Shown here: one piece after another, positions 10,293 to 18,952 of the stretch | How positions within the stretch are numbered: position 1 is the first letter of the stretch | Layout: each line of letters starts with the position of its first letter | Assembly: GCA_003994795.1 (NCBI GenBank) | Contig: AP018269.1 | Span: forward strand, 620,001 to 684,000 | Length of the DNA: 64,000 nt | Origin: Cylindrospermum sp. NIES-4074 | GTDB taxonomy: Bacteria > Cyanobacteriota > Cyanobacteriia > Cyanobacteriales > Nostocaceae | Direction: 5' to 3' | Notes under the pieces: model-generated | Database searches by the model: none | The model's input: only the letters and a program-made list of their open reading frames with translations | Told to the model about the DNA's origin: nothing | Made by a program: the position numbers and the translations under genes

Positions 10293-11015
10293 TTACCATT
10301 CTATCCCACTAGTTGCAGCCAGTAACAGGGGGTGCGCCCACCAAAGCAGAGCCACAAAAATGGCAACTCCTAAATAGGCAGGGCGCAGAAATTCTTGCCA
10401 TTTGATTGATTGACGGCCAGCAATAATTGCTTGAAAGGGAAATATTGATGTCCGCTGTTTGACCGATTCAAAGGCTTCACCATAACGGTAGCTCAGGCGG
10501 CGATCGCCATGCCAAACCCCAAACAAATGGTGCAACACCAATCCGATTGAGGTGACAAGGGTAAAGCTAGTGCCTAGCCAGAGAGTATGGGCAACACACC
10601 AAATTACTTGCCCCACCATCTGGGGATGGCGGGTAATACGAATGATTCCTGTCTCATAGAGATGGACTTGGGGCTTTTGAATAGCAGCAATTTCTAGTAG
10701 ATTGAAGGTAGCAGGATATAAAAACAAAAACGAAATCCCTGACAGTACCCAAACTAATGGCCGCACTCCAGGCACACCTTGCACCTGCCAAAGTTGCAAG
10801 CCATCATAACGATGGTTAACAAAGTAAATAATTAATATTACAGCCAAAGGTAAACTGATTAGTGCAAAGAAAATGCGATAAAGCCTTGGCCCGATGTGCT
10901 TCTCTGCCCAAGGGCGCAAGGCAGCACCGCCACTATGAGCGATCGCAAAAGCTAATTGTAACCCCAGCATGACAAAATGACTGGAGGTAAACCAAGGGTT
11001 CAGCATCGTATACAT
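10293..11015 (-). CDS. NnrU family membrane protein (Z-ISO-like)
   Basis: A 240-residue integral membrane protein with about six hydrophobic segments. The NnrU signature is clear: AFAIAHSGGAALR near the start, RHPQMVGQVIWCVAHTLW in the middle and LHHLFGVWHGDRRLSYRYGEAF with conserved His residues that in this family can hold haem. Plant relatives are 15-cis-zeta-carotene isomerases (Z-ISO), so a role in carotenoid isomerisation is possible; the bacterial namesake is tied to nitrite/nitric oxide metabolism. The choice is not settled by sequence alone. Start could be M1 or M4 (11006). It is divergent from pacR. Confidence 0.85.
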   Translation of the reverse strand: MYTMLNPWFTSSHFVMLGLQLAFAIAHSGGAALRPWAEKHIGPRLYRIFFALISLPLAVILIIYFVNHRYDGLQLWQVQGVPGVRPLVWVLSGISFLFLYPATFNLLEIAAIQKPQVHLYETGIIRITRHPQMVGQVIWCVAHTLWLGTSFTLVTSIGLVLHHLFGVWHGDRRLSYRYGEAFESVKQRTSIFPFQAIIAGRQSIKWQEFLRPAYLGVAIFVALLWWAHPLLLAATSGIEW

Positions 11016-11221
11016 AGGTGAAGTAACTTAAAGAAAACTTAATTCAGTACAACCAATACCACAAAGTATTCCAAAGGAGACTTTAGTCAAAATGTTGTGG
11101 TACTGTCTTTTTCGAGTAAAGCGTCCAAGTTCAAGATGCAACAAATCATGCGCGGCAAGCAAGCTGTGACACTTGATTTATTGCCAAAGCCACTCCTTTC
11201 AAAGTTTGTGGGTTGAGCCTT

Positions 11222-12235
11222 ATGTCTGACCTTCCTTTCACTTTAGATCAGTTACGTATCCTGAAAGCGATCGCCGTAGAAGGGAGCTTTAAGCGTGCTG
11301 CTGATAGTCTTTATGTCTCCCAACCTGCCGTGAGTTTACAAGTCCAAAATCTAGAACGGCAGCTGGATGTCCCCTTATTTGACCGTGGAGGACGTCGCGC
11401 CCAATTAACCGAAGCAGGGCATCTACTCTTAAGCTACGGTGAAAAAATACTCAGTCTGTGCCAGGAAACTTGCCGCGCTATCGAGGATTTACAAAACCTC
11501 CAAGGCGGTACTTTGATTGTTGGTGCTTCTCAAACTACTGGGACTTATCTTTTGCCCAGAATGATTGGCATGTTCCGGCAAAAATATCCAGACGTGGCGG
11601 TGCAATTGCACGTCCACTCTACCCGACGGACTGCTTGGAGTGTAGCTAACGGACAAGTGGATTTGGCCATTATTGGTGGTGAAATTCCTGGTGAATTGGC
11701 AGAGTCTTTGGAAATTCTGCCCTATGCGGAGGATGAGTTGGCGCTGATTCTACCCGTATTCCATCCCTTTGCTAAACTCGAAACCATCCAAAAAGAAGAC
11801 CTATATAAATTACAATTCATTTCTCTAGATTCTCAATCTACTATCCGCAAAGTAATTGACCAGGTGCTAGCACGCTGTGAGATTGATACCAGGCGTTTTA
11901 AAATTGAAATGGAGCTAAATTCCATAGAAGCAATTAAAAATGCCGTGCAATCAGGTTTGGGTGCCGCTTTTGTCTCGACAAGTGCGATCGCCAAAGAATT
12001 ACAAATGGGCGTCCTCCATTGTGCCGCTATTGAAGGCGTTGTTGTCAAACGAACATTGTGGCTGATTTTTAATCCCAATCGCTACAGATCCAAGGCGGCA
12101 GAAGCCTTTAGTCAGGAAATTCTGCCCCAGTTTGCTACCCCTGAATGGAATCAAAATGTGTTAAAATTGTCACAAAAAGACTTAGTGGTGAATACATTGG
12201 ATGCAGCAACGCCCAGATCATCTGACGCAGGATAG
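11222..12235 (+). CDS. pacR: LysR-type regulator, RbcR/PacR (Ycf30) type
   Basis: A 337-residue LysR regulator. The winged HTH occupies residues about 2-60 ([20 protein letters not shown], then [20 protein letters not shown]), followed by a co-inducer domain ([20 protein letters not shown] onward). The near-standard chloroplast Ycf30/RbcR N-terminus points to the carbon-assimilation regulator called PacR in Nostoc PCC 7120, which controls carbon metabolism and photosynthesis genes. The frame extends to a TTG at 11213, but the ATG at 11222 (MSDLPFTLD) fits the family. It is convergent toward devH, with an accessory block between them. Confidence 0.88.
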   Translation: MSDLPFTLDQLRILKAIAVEGSFKRAADSLYVSQPAVSLQVQNLERQLDVPLFDRGGRRAQLTEAGHLLLSYGEKILSLCQETCRAIEDLQNLQGGTLIVGASQTTGTYLLPRMIGMFRQKYPDVAVQLHVHSTRRTAWSVANGQVDLAIIGGEIPGELAESLEILPYAEDELALILPVFHPFAKLETIQKEDLYKLQFISLDSQSTIRKVIDQVLARCEIDTRRFKIEMELNSIEAIKNAVQSGLGAAFVSTSAIAKELQMGVLHCAAIEGVVVKRTLWLIFNPNRYRSKAAEAFSQEILPQFATPEWNQNVLKLSQKDLVVNTLDAATPRSSDAG

Positions 12236-12285
12236 CATCTTGTCACTAGTCATTAGTCAAAAACTCGTGACTAATGACCTTCACG

Positions 12286-12478
12286 GGTGATGCTTCCGGT
12301 ACGCCTGACGGCGAACAACAGTCGCTCATAGGGAGCCACTGGGTTAGGTCGCCAGACTTATACCCCTAAGGGGAAGCAAGCTACGCGCAGCGTTACCACA
12401 GTCTTTGCAAGTGGCGTGGAAACCCCCTGTTGTGCGCGCTGGCTCACCAATGACTAATGACTAATGACTAAAAACGAA
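12286..12478. repeat. Repeat-rich spacer before the kinase gene
   Basis: This spacer carries fragments typical of dispersed Nostoc repeats: GGGAAGCAAGCTACGCGCAG, GGGAGCCACTGGGTTAGGTC and a terminal GACTAATGACTAATGACTAA tandem run next to a matching ACTAGTCATTAGTC stretch at 12243-12256. The TAGTCATTAGTC/GACTAATGACTA pairing makes a long-range inverted repeat flanking the spacer (about 12244-12472). No coding potential is seen. Confidence 0.6.
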
Positions 12479-12479
12479 A

Positions 12480-13862
12480 ATGGAAGTTTACTGCACTCGT
12501 CCCAGCTGCCGCCGCCCACAAAACTTTTTTCCAGATTTAGATGATCTGACAACGCTGAAAACTACACAGCAAAAATATTGCACCACCTGCGGTATGCCAC
12601 TGATGTTAGATGGTCGCTATGTGCCTATTAAACTCCTGGGAAGAGGGGGATTTGGTGCAGCTTTTTTGGCAGGCGATCGCCGAATTCCCGGTATGCGTCC
12701 ATGTGTGGTTAAGCAGTTTCAACCGGCGGGAAACTTAAACTCAAATCAACTGCAAGTGGCGCAACAATTGTTTGAGAGAGAAGCAGATGTTTTAGCCCAG
12801 ATAGGCCAAGCAAATGAGCAAATTCCTGAATTGTTTGCTTTCTTTCCAGTGATAGTTCAAAGTTTGCAACCAGGACAGCAAGACCAGTTTTTTTACTTAG
12901 TACAAGAATATATTGATGGGCTAAATCTAGAGGAAGAATCGGTTCAAAATGGTAATTTCTCTGAAGAACAAGTGTTAGAAGTACTCAGAGAAATTCTCAA
13001 AGTCCTCAAGTTTGTCCATGACAGAGGCATTATCCACAGAGATATTAAACCCTCTAACATCATGCGAAATCGGGATGGGAAACTATTCCTACTAGATTTT
13101 GGAGCAGTTAAACAGGTAACAAATGCCCCAGCAGGTTCTGCGGGTTCTTCCACAGGAATTTATTCTCTGGGGTTTGCACCACCTGAGCAGATGACAGGGG
13201 GTCAAGTATTCCCATCCACAGATTTATACTCTTTGGCGGTAACAGTTTTGGTATTGCTCACTGGTAAGGACACAACTCAGCTATTTGATGCCTATAGTAA
13301 CCAGTGGAAATGGCGCTCACAAGCGAATGTCAACCCCCGTTTGGCTGAGATTTTAGATAAAATGCTCCTGCCTGCTGCTAATCAACGCTTTCAATCAGCA
13401 CCAGAAGTTCTGGAAGCCCTGACCCAGCTTTTAGCGCCGCCAACAGTCTTACCACAATCACAACTACAGCCACAGCCACAACCGCCACCAAAACCACAAC
13501 CTCGACCACAACCACAATTTTCTACATGGGAATTGTTAGGTGGTGCGGCATTTAGTGGATTTGAGGGTGCCTTAATAGCGATCGCTCTTTTAGGTCTAGT
13601 AAAAAACCCTATAGTTACTCTGGGTATTTCAGCAGTGATTTTGGGGATACTGATTTTTGCCCAAACTAGGCGCTGGCTTGAAAAATTTGATTTATTAATT
13701 ATACCAAGTATCAGCTTTGCACTGGTATTCTTTATTCCCTTATTGCAGGGCGGCCTTGGTATTCAAGAAGTGGTAATTCTAGCACTTGCTGCTAGTTTAA
13801 TAGCCATTGCCCTAACAGCACTATTTCGTCTTATTTATAAATTGTTATCTCTTCTGCTTTAA
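12480..13862 (+). CDS. Zinc-ribbon Ser/Thr protein kinase with C-terminal membrane domain
   Basis: A 460-residue Hanks-type kinase. A four-Cys N-terminal ribbon (C5, C10, C34, C37) precedes the kinase fold: glycine loop GRGGFG (54-59), catalytic K78 in VVKQF, HRDIKPSN with D188, and DFG D206. After a Pro/Gln-rich linker (about 320-347) come three or four hydrophobic segments to the C-terminus, so the kinase should face the cytosol from the membrane. It is followed at once by three tethered binding proteins and a decayed one in the same direction, which suggests they supply or sense its signal. No sensory domain is otherwise present in the kinase. Confidence 0.92.
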   Translation: MEVYCTRPSCRRPQNFFPDLDDLTTLKTTQQKYCTTCGMPLMLDGRYVPIKLLGRGGFGAAFLAGDRRIPGMRPCVVKQFQPAGNLNSNQLQVAQQLFEREADVLAQIGQANEQIPELFAFFPVIVQSLQPGQQDQFFYLVQEYIDGLNLEEESVQNGNFSEEQVLEVLREILKVLKFVHDRGIIHRDIKPSNIMRNRDGKLFLLDFGAVKQVTNAPAGSAGSSTGIYSLGFAPPEQMTGGQVFPSTDLYSLAVTVLVLLTGKDTTQLFDAYSNQWKWRSQANVNPRLAEILDKMLLPAANQRFQSAPEVLEALTQLLAPPTVLPQSQLQPQPQPPPKPQPRPQPQFSTWELLGGAAFSGFEGALIAIALLGLVKNPIVTLGISAVILGILIFAQTRRWLEKFDLLIIPSISFALVFFIPLLQGGLGIQEVVILALAASLIAIALTALFRLIYKLLSLLL

Positions 13863-13981
13863 CAGCGTCATGTTCAGAATATTTAGTGCCTGGGGAAAAT
13901 GCGAGTAAATTTTTAAACTTATACTTTTTAAGTATAATATTTTTATCCACTCTCCAATCCCTTCTAACCTTCCCAAAATAT

Positions 13982-15043
13982 ATGTCTGAGAAAAAGGAAA
14001 CGCTTAACCTTTTCTTAGCTATGCTCATAAGCATTGGCTTAATTTTTGCCGGCTTATGGTTTCTGATGGAACGCTGGGCGCAATTAACTAGAAATCCAGT
14101 TAATACCTCTTCCTCCCTTAACTCCTCAGACAGTGGAAACCAAATTAATTCTTTAAACCCACCAGCGAATAAATGTAATGTGGCAAACCTGCCATCTGGG
14201 ACATTTAACTATGGTGGTAGCACAACATGGGCACCTATCCGTCGAGATGTAGATCAATTACTTACAAGCATCTGCCCTCAATTTAATTTACGCTACATTC
14301 AACCTTTTAATAAAAAGCCAGGATCTGCTACAGGCATTGAAATGTTGATCGATAATCAACTAGCTTTTTCTCATTCTTCCCGCTCAATTAAGGGAGAAGA
14401 AAACCAAAAAGCTCAACAAAAAGGGTTTAGTTTAAAAGAAATTTCAGTAGCGATAGATGGAATTGCGATCGCCGTCAACCCCGACCTAAATATTCCTGGT
14501 TTAACCGTCGCTCAACTCAAAGATATTTACACTGGCAAGATTACCAACTGGCAACAGCTAAGTGGGCCAAATTTACCCATTACACCCTTGTCTCGCAGCA
14601 AAGAAGCTGGAGGTACAGTGGAATTTTTTATCGACAACGTTCTTAATAAAGAAAATTTTAGTACCAACGTTAGTTATATTGGCACTACTACGGAAGCATT
14701 ACGAAAACTAGCTTCGATTCCTGGCGGAATTTACTATGCTTCTGCCCCAGAGGTTGTACCCCAATGTACTATTAAGTCGCTGCCACTGGGGTACACAAGT
14801 GACCAATTAGTCAATCCCTACCAAGCACCTTTGGTATCTTTATCTGAATGTCCCGCTAAACGTAATCAGTTAAATGTTCGAGATTTTCGCAGCGGGAAAT
14901 ACCCTATTACTCGTAATTTATTTGTAATTATCAAACAAAATGGTCAAACAGACCAGCAAGCAGGGGAAGCTTATGCAAATTGGTTATTGACACCTCCAGG
15001 TCAAGAATTGATCGAAAAGGCTGGATTTGTCAGAATTAAGTGA
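13982..15043 (+). CDS. Membrane-tethered PstS-like (phosphate-type) binding protein 1
   Basis: 353 residues from the ATG at 13982 (MSEKKETLNLFLAMLISIG). One N-terminal transmembrane segment (about 8-28) is followed by a periplasmic PBP-like domain: FNYGGSTTWAPIRRDVD, GIEMLIDNQLAFSHSSR, IAIAVNPDLNIPGLTVAQLK, DIYTGKITNWQQLSGP and a C-terminal GQELIEKAGFV. The GSTT loop and the DIYTGKITNW block are PstS family features that would bind an oxyanion. There is no lipobox and the first segment is followed by WFLMERW, so it likely stays anchored. No PstCAB genes adjoin. The frame runs back to 13886, but the paralogues fix the start here. Confidence 0.85.
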   Translation: MSEKKETLNLFLAMLISIGLIFAGLWFLMERWAQLTRNPVNTSSSLNSSDSGNQINSLNPPANKCNVANLPSGTFNYGGSTTWAPIRRDVDQLLTSICPQFNLRYIQPFNKKPGSATGIEMLIDNQLAFSHSSRSIKGEENQKAQQKGFSLKEISVAIDGIAIAVNPDLNIPGLTVAQLKDIYTGKITNWQQLSGPNLPITPLSRSKEAGGTVEFFIDNVLNKENFSTNVSYIGTTTEALRKLASIPGGIYYASAPEVVPQCTIKSLPLGYTSDQLVNPYQAPLVSLSECPAKRNQLNVRDFRSGKYPITRNLFVIIKQNGQTDQQAGEAYANWLLTPPGQELIEKAGFVRIK

Positions 15044-15105
15044 TGAAGATTTGTAACTAATGCTGGTGTTTAGATTTGGCAAAATCTCCTTATTAAAATT
15101 TTCTT

Positions 15106-16548
15106 ATGTCACAAAAAAATGAAACAGTGGTTTTAGCCTTAGCCTTGCTGCTGACAGCTGGGATAGCAGGTATTGGTATGTGGTGGTTTGCTAATAGTTC
15201 TGGGGCTAAATTTGGTAATACCATCACTGAAAATCAGAAAAATGGCAGCAATCTATCAACGGCAGAACGCATTAGTTTCGGGGAAAAAATTTTTACTCCG
15301 GGTGATGTGACTCCAGCCAAAAAAGAGGCTGTGCAATCTATAGGTGATAAAAATTATGAAAACGCGATCGCCAAGTTGACAGCAGCTCTAAAACTCAAGC
15401 AAAACGATCCAGAAGCGCTGATATATCTTAATAATGCCCGCATTGGCTCTAGTAAAAGTTATACCATTTTTGCATCTGTACCAATGGGCACTGACCCCAA
15501 TACTGCCTTAGAAATTTTACGTGGCATTGCTCAAGCCCAAAATGAAATTAACGCTTCTGGAGGAATTCAGGCAGTACCCTTGAAGGTTGGTATAGCTAAC
15601 GATGACGACAACCCAGAAATATCTCAGCAAATCGCTACAACCTTAGTCAAAAATCCTCAAGTATTGGGTGTAGTCGGCCCTTATAGCAGCGATACTACCT
15701 TAGCCGCAGGCGCTATCTATACTTCAGGACAACTAGTAGCTATTTCTCCTACCAGTACATCAGTAAAAATTTCCAACTTTAGCCGCTATGTTTTTCGGAC
15801 GATTCCCAGTGATTTCATGGCTGCTAGAAGTTTAGCTAACTACATGGTAAAAACCTTGCAGAAAAAAAATGCAGTGGTTTTCTTCAATTCCCAAAGTAAC
15901 TATAGCCAGTCCCTCAAATCCGAGTTTGTTTCATCTGTTTCCCTGGAAGGTGGACAAGTACCCAGTGAATTTGATTTGTCTAAAGCAGATTTTAGTGCAG
16001 CTAAAAGCATAGAACAAGCTACTAAACAAGGATCTGAAGTGTTGATGTTAGCTGCTGATAATGAAACTCTAGACAAAGCGCTGCAAGTAGTTCAGGTAAA
16101 CCAGAAACGGTTAACTCTGTTGGGGGGAGATGTTGCTTACACCGTCAAAACTTTAGAAGTTGGTAAGGAACAAGCTACGGGGATGCTAGTGGCAGTTCCT
16201 TGGCATATTGATAGCGATCCTAAATCAGATTTTCCTCAGAAGTCCCGGCAGTTGTGGGGTGGTGATGTGAGTTGGCGTACTGCTCTGGCCTATGACGCCA
16301 CAAATGCCTTTATTGCCGCCTTAAAGGGCAATCCCACCCGTTCTGGAGTACAACAAGCACTTTCCTCTCCTAGCTTTTCTACCATCGGCGCGTCTGGCAC
16401 GATTCGGTTTTTACCATCAGGCGATCGCAATGCCCCAGTCCAACTTGTAAAAATCGTTTCCGGTAATCGCTCTCGTACTGGGTACGACTTTGAGCCAATA
16501 TCACAAATTGATTTAGTCAACCAAAAGCAAATCTTAGTTAAACCTTAA
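15106..16548 (+). CDS. Membrane-tethered LivJ-type (Peripla_BP_6) binding protein
   Basis: 480 residues. The N-terminus (MSQKNETVVLALALLLTAGI) is the same anchor as in the two PstS-like neighbours, but the outer part is a different fold: a short TPR-like stretch (about 85-115, NYENAIAKLTAALKLKQNDPEA) and then a branched-chain amino-acid-type receptor domain (FASVPMGTDPNTALEILRGI, GVVGPYSSDTTLAAG, YDATNAFIAAL). The ligand is unknown; in this superfamily amino acids, urea or short amides are common. It sits 62 bases after binding protein 1. No permease or ATPase genes are nearby. Confidence 0.88.
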   Translation: MSQKNETVVLALALLLTAGIAGIGMWWFANSSGAKFGNTITENQKNGSNLSTAERISFGEKIFTPGDVTPAKKEAVQSIGDKNYENAIAKLTAALKLKQNDPEALIYLNNARIGSSKSYTIFASVPMGTDPNTALEILRGIAQAQNEINASGGIQAVPLKVGIANDDDNPEISQQIATTLVKNPQVLGVVGPYSSDTTLAAGAIYTSGQLVAISPTSTSVKISNFSRYVFRTIPSDFMAARSLANYMVKTLQKKNAVVFFNSQSNYSQSLKSEFVSSVSLEGGQVPSEFDLSKADFSAAKSIEQATKQGSEVLMLAADNETLDKALQVVQVNQKRLTLLGGDVAYTVKTLEVGKEQATGMLVAVPWHIDSDPKSDFPQKSRQLWGGDVSWRTALAYDATNAFIAALKGNPTRSGVQQALSSPSFSTIGASGTIRFLPSGDRNAPVQLVKIVSGNRSRTGYDFEPISQIDLVNQKQILVKP

Positions 16549-16653
16549 CCTGAAGCCATCCTCAAGATGCTATTGAATAACCATCTAGCTCGGTTAAACA
16601 CGAGGTAAAAGGGTGGGGCTTTACACGCCAAAAATATTTAGGGTGATTAATAG

Positions 16654-16867
16654 GCGATCGCAGTTAACCTCGCCTAACTCTAAGATATCTACACTGGCAA
16701 GGTTACTAACTGGCTATAGGTTGGTGGTTAAAACTAAGAACTTATTTGTATTTTTTAAACATAATGGACAACCCGACCAGGAAGCAGAATAAACTCACGC
16801 TAACTTACTGCTGAGGGATCAAGTTCAGAAAATAATTTTTCAAGCTACTTTTGTCAAGATTCCCTAA
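16654..16867 (+). pseudogene. Decayed PstS-like binding protein gene
   Basis: Reading one plus-strand frame gives AIAVNL, two stop codons, then DIYTGKVTNW, matching the AIAVNPDLN and DIYTGKITNW blocks of the neighbouring genes. After a large internal deletion, another frame reads KNLFVFFKHNGQPDQEAE, a stop, then THANLLLRDQ and FVKIP-stop, matching RNLFVIIKQNGQTDQQAGE and the C-terminal ANWLLTPPGQE and FVRIK. It is therefore the remnant of a third phosphate-type paralogue in the same array, missing its N-terminus and middle. Confidence 0.85.
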
Positions 16868-16942
16868 CAAAACACCTACTCTTAGACTCAACTCTCAACT
16901 AGTAAACACTTGTATTCAAAGAATCAGGGGGAATAATTTGCT

Positions 16943-17989
16943 ATGTCCCAAAAGAACGAAATACCTATTCTTGTCTTATCCCTTCTGATTACAATTGGGC
17001 TAATAGGTGGCGGTTTTTGGTGGTTTACCAGAAAGTCTGGTCTTAACCTGAATCAAATTAGTTCTGTGAAGACCAACACATCCCAGAGAATATCGGCACA
17101 ATCTAGCGGCAAGAATTTTGCCTCTGTGCAAAATGTTCCCACAGGATTATTTAGCTACGGAGGTAGTACCTCTTGGGCACCAATCCGCTTACAAATTGAC
17201 TCAGAAATTCAAGCAGCGCGACCAGAGTTTCGGTTGCGTTATCTCCAAACCAGCGGAGAGACACCTGGTTCTGGTGCTGGTATAAAGTCTTTAATCGACG
17301 GACAATTAGCCTTTGCCCAGTCCTCGCGACCAGTTTCAGATCAAGAATTAAGCCGTGCCCAACAGCGTGGGTTTAGCCTCAACCAAATTCCCATAGCAAT
17401 TGATGCTTTGGCAGTAGCAGTTAACCCCAACCTCAAAATCCCAGGATTGACGGTAGACCAAATTAAGTCTATTTACACTGGCAAGATCAACAATTGGAGC
17501 CAGGTGGGCGGCCCCAATCTCCCGATCAAGCCTTATTCCCGCCGCATCATTGATGGCGGCACAGTGGAACTTGTTGTCCAAGACATCTTGGGTGGTCAGC
17601 CTTTCGGTTCCCAAGTGGAGTTTGTCTCCACAACCACCCAAGCCTTGCAAAAATTGGCTGGTAGTCCTGGTGGCATCTATTACGCTTCTGCCCCAGAGGT
17701 TGTTCCTCAATGTTCAGTCAGAGCCTTGCCGTTGGGGCGAACTCAAGGGCAATATGTTGCTCCCTACCAAGAACCATTTGTCCTCCCGTCTAAATGTCCT
17801 GATAAACGGAACAAATTGAACATTGAGGCTTTTCAATCAGGAAAGTACCCAATTACCCGTAACCTGTTTGTGGTGGTCAAACAGAATGGTCAAACCGAAC
17901 AGCAAGCAGGTGTTGCTTACTCCAACTTACTGCTGACTGAGCAGGGACAAGAACTGATTAACCAGACTGGGTTTGTCAAAATCCGCTGA
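16943..17989 (+). CDS. Membrane-tethered PstS-like binding protein 2
   Basis: 348 residues, paralogue of the gene at 13982 over the whole length. Anchor MSQKNEIPILVLSLLITIGL with GGGFWWF, then the PBP domain: FSYGGSTSWAPIRLQID, GIKSLIDGQLAFAQSSR, ALAVAVNPNLKIPGL, SIYTGKINNWSQVGGPNLP, and GGIYYASAPEVVPQC shared exactly with its partner. The ligand-loop GSTS replaces GSTT. It closes the kinase/binding-protein block and is followed by the oppositely oriented devH. Expression is probably shared with the kinase gene, although spacers of several hundred bases leave room for separate promoters. Confidence 0.85.
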   Translation: MSQKNEIPILVLSLLITIGLIGGGFWWFTRKSGLNLNQISSVKTNTSQRISAQSSGKNFASVQNVPTGLFSYGGSTSWAPIRLQIDSEIQAARPEFRLRYLQTSGETPGSGAGIKSLIDGQLAFAQSSRPVSDQELSRAQQRGFSLNQIPIAIDALAVAVNPNLKIPGLTVDQIKSIYTGKINNWSQVGGPNLPIKPYSRRIIDGGTVELVVQDILGGQPFGSQVEFVSTTTQALQKLAGSPGGIYYASAPEVVPQCSVRALPLGRTQGQYVAPYQEPFVLPSKCPDKRNKLNIEAFQSGKYPITRNLFVVVKQNGQTEQQAGVAYSNLLLTEQGQELINQTGFVKIR

Positions 17990-18075
17990 CACTTGCTATT
18001 TATGGCACAAGACAGCAGTGACTCCCAACTTAGATCCTTCGAGGGTGGTTTCTCGAAAGCAATCAAAACTGCATT

Positions 18076-18846
18076 TTAGCTGGCTCGATTAATCGACTCT
18101 GCTGGCAAGCAAATAAGATTATCCCCTTGGGTGAGAATCAAGCCGCGTTGACGCAACTTGCCCATCAAGCGGGTGACGGTGACACGAGTCGAACCAATCG
18201 CGCTACCAATTTGGGCATGGGTGAGGGGGAAGGGCAGACAATAGCCACGAATTACATCAGGATCGGTTTCGCTCATTGCCGGCTCTCCATATTCCTCAAT
18301 CAGCAGTGTGAGAAATCCTAAGAGTCGGTCAATTGTGCGCCGTTGTCCCAAGGCACTCAGCCACAGCAGCTTGCGCTGGTGCTGATATCTAAAGGCGTCC
18401 ATAACTTCGCGGCGGAAGTGAGGCCAGTTGTCTAGGTCGTGCCAGTACATCCACAGCACTGCTGTTTGATCAACGTGGGCGTAAGCCTGGAGTGTGAATG
18501 GTGACTGGGCAACAATTTCAAATGGCTGTCCCGCGCCTACAAAACCTAAGAAAGCTTCTTCAGGGGTTCTGTTGATGCGACGAGACGTTAGCTGACTGGC
18601 AGTAGCACTTACTTGGGCGGTTCCTACCATACGGATCGCACCCCTTTGCACCAAATATAGCAATCCAGGTCTAGCTGGAATGCGCTCATCTTTGCTGAAG
18701 GTGCGGCAGCGGTAGTGTTCTTGGGCCCAATCAAGAATTCGTTGCCAAGTTAAGAAAGGGCGTGATGCCTCAGAGAAGGAGGATGGAGATTGCATAGGTA
18801 ACAAAGAGCGTTCGGCTGAAGACAAAGACGTCATAAAAAGGTGCAA
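18076..18846 (-). CDS. devH: Crp/Fnr-family regulator, DevH-like
   Basis: A 256-residue regulator: an N-terminal beta-roll sensor domain (about 60-175, LLYLVQRGAIRMVG to the QHQRKLLWL linker) and a C-terminal winged HTH (LPFPLTHAQIGSAIGSTRVT, VTRLMGKLRQRG). The signature arginine/serine for cAMP binding is not evident. Nostoc PCC 7120 DevH, needed for heterocyst glycolipid-layer formation, is a Crp-family protein whose locus number (alr3952) is next to that of pacR (all3953), as I recall; the convergent arrangement here agrees. The assignment rests on that synteny and family, so the exact name is moderate confidence. Confidence 0.75.
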   Translation of the reverse strand: MHLFMTSLSSAERSLLPMQSPSSFSEASRPFLTWQRILDWAQEHYRCRTFSKDERIPARPGLLYLVQRGAIRMVGTAQVSATASQLTSRRINRTPEEAFLGFVGAGQPFEIVAQSPFTLQAYAHVDQTAVLWMYWHDLDNWPHFRREVMDAFRYQHQRKLLWLSALGQRRTIDRLLGFLTLLIEEYGEPAMSETDPDVIRGYCLPFPLTHAQIGSAIGSTRVTVTRLMGKLRQRGLILTQGDNLICLPAESINRAS

Positions 18847-18952
18847 GGAGTGTCTTTGTGGCGGGGCAGGCTAAACGCCTAACAGCGCCAGCCATCTAAA
18901 GTGTAGAAGGCAAAATTGCTCTCTACTCTTCTGTTATACTTCTTACTGTACA

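Noticed and set aside
13982-17989. PstS genes as part of a phosphate ABC transporter
   Set aside because: No pstC, pstA or pstB gene, and the proteins are membrane-anchored rather than secreted or lipidated in the usual way.
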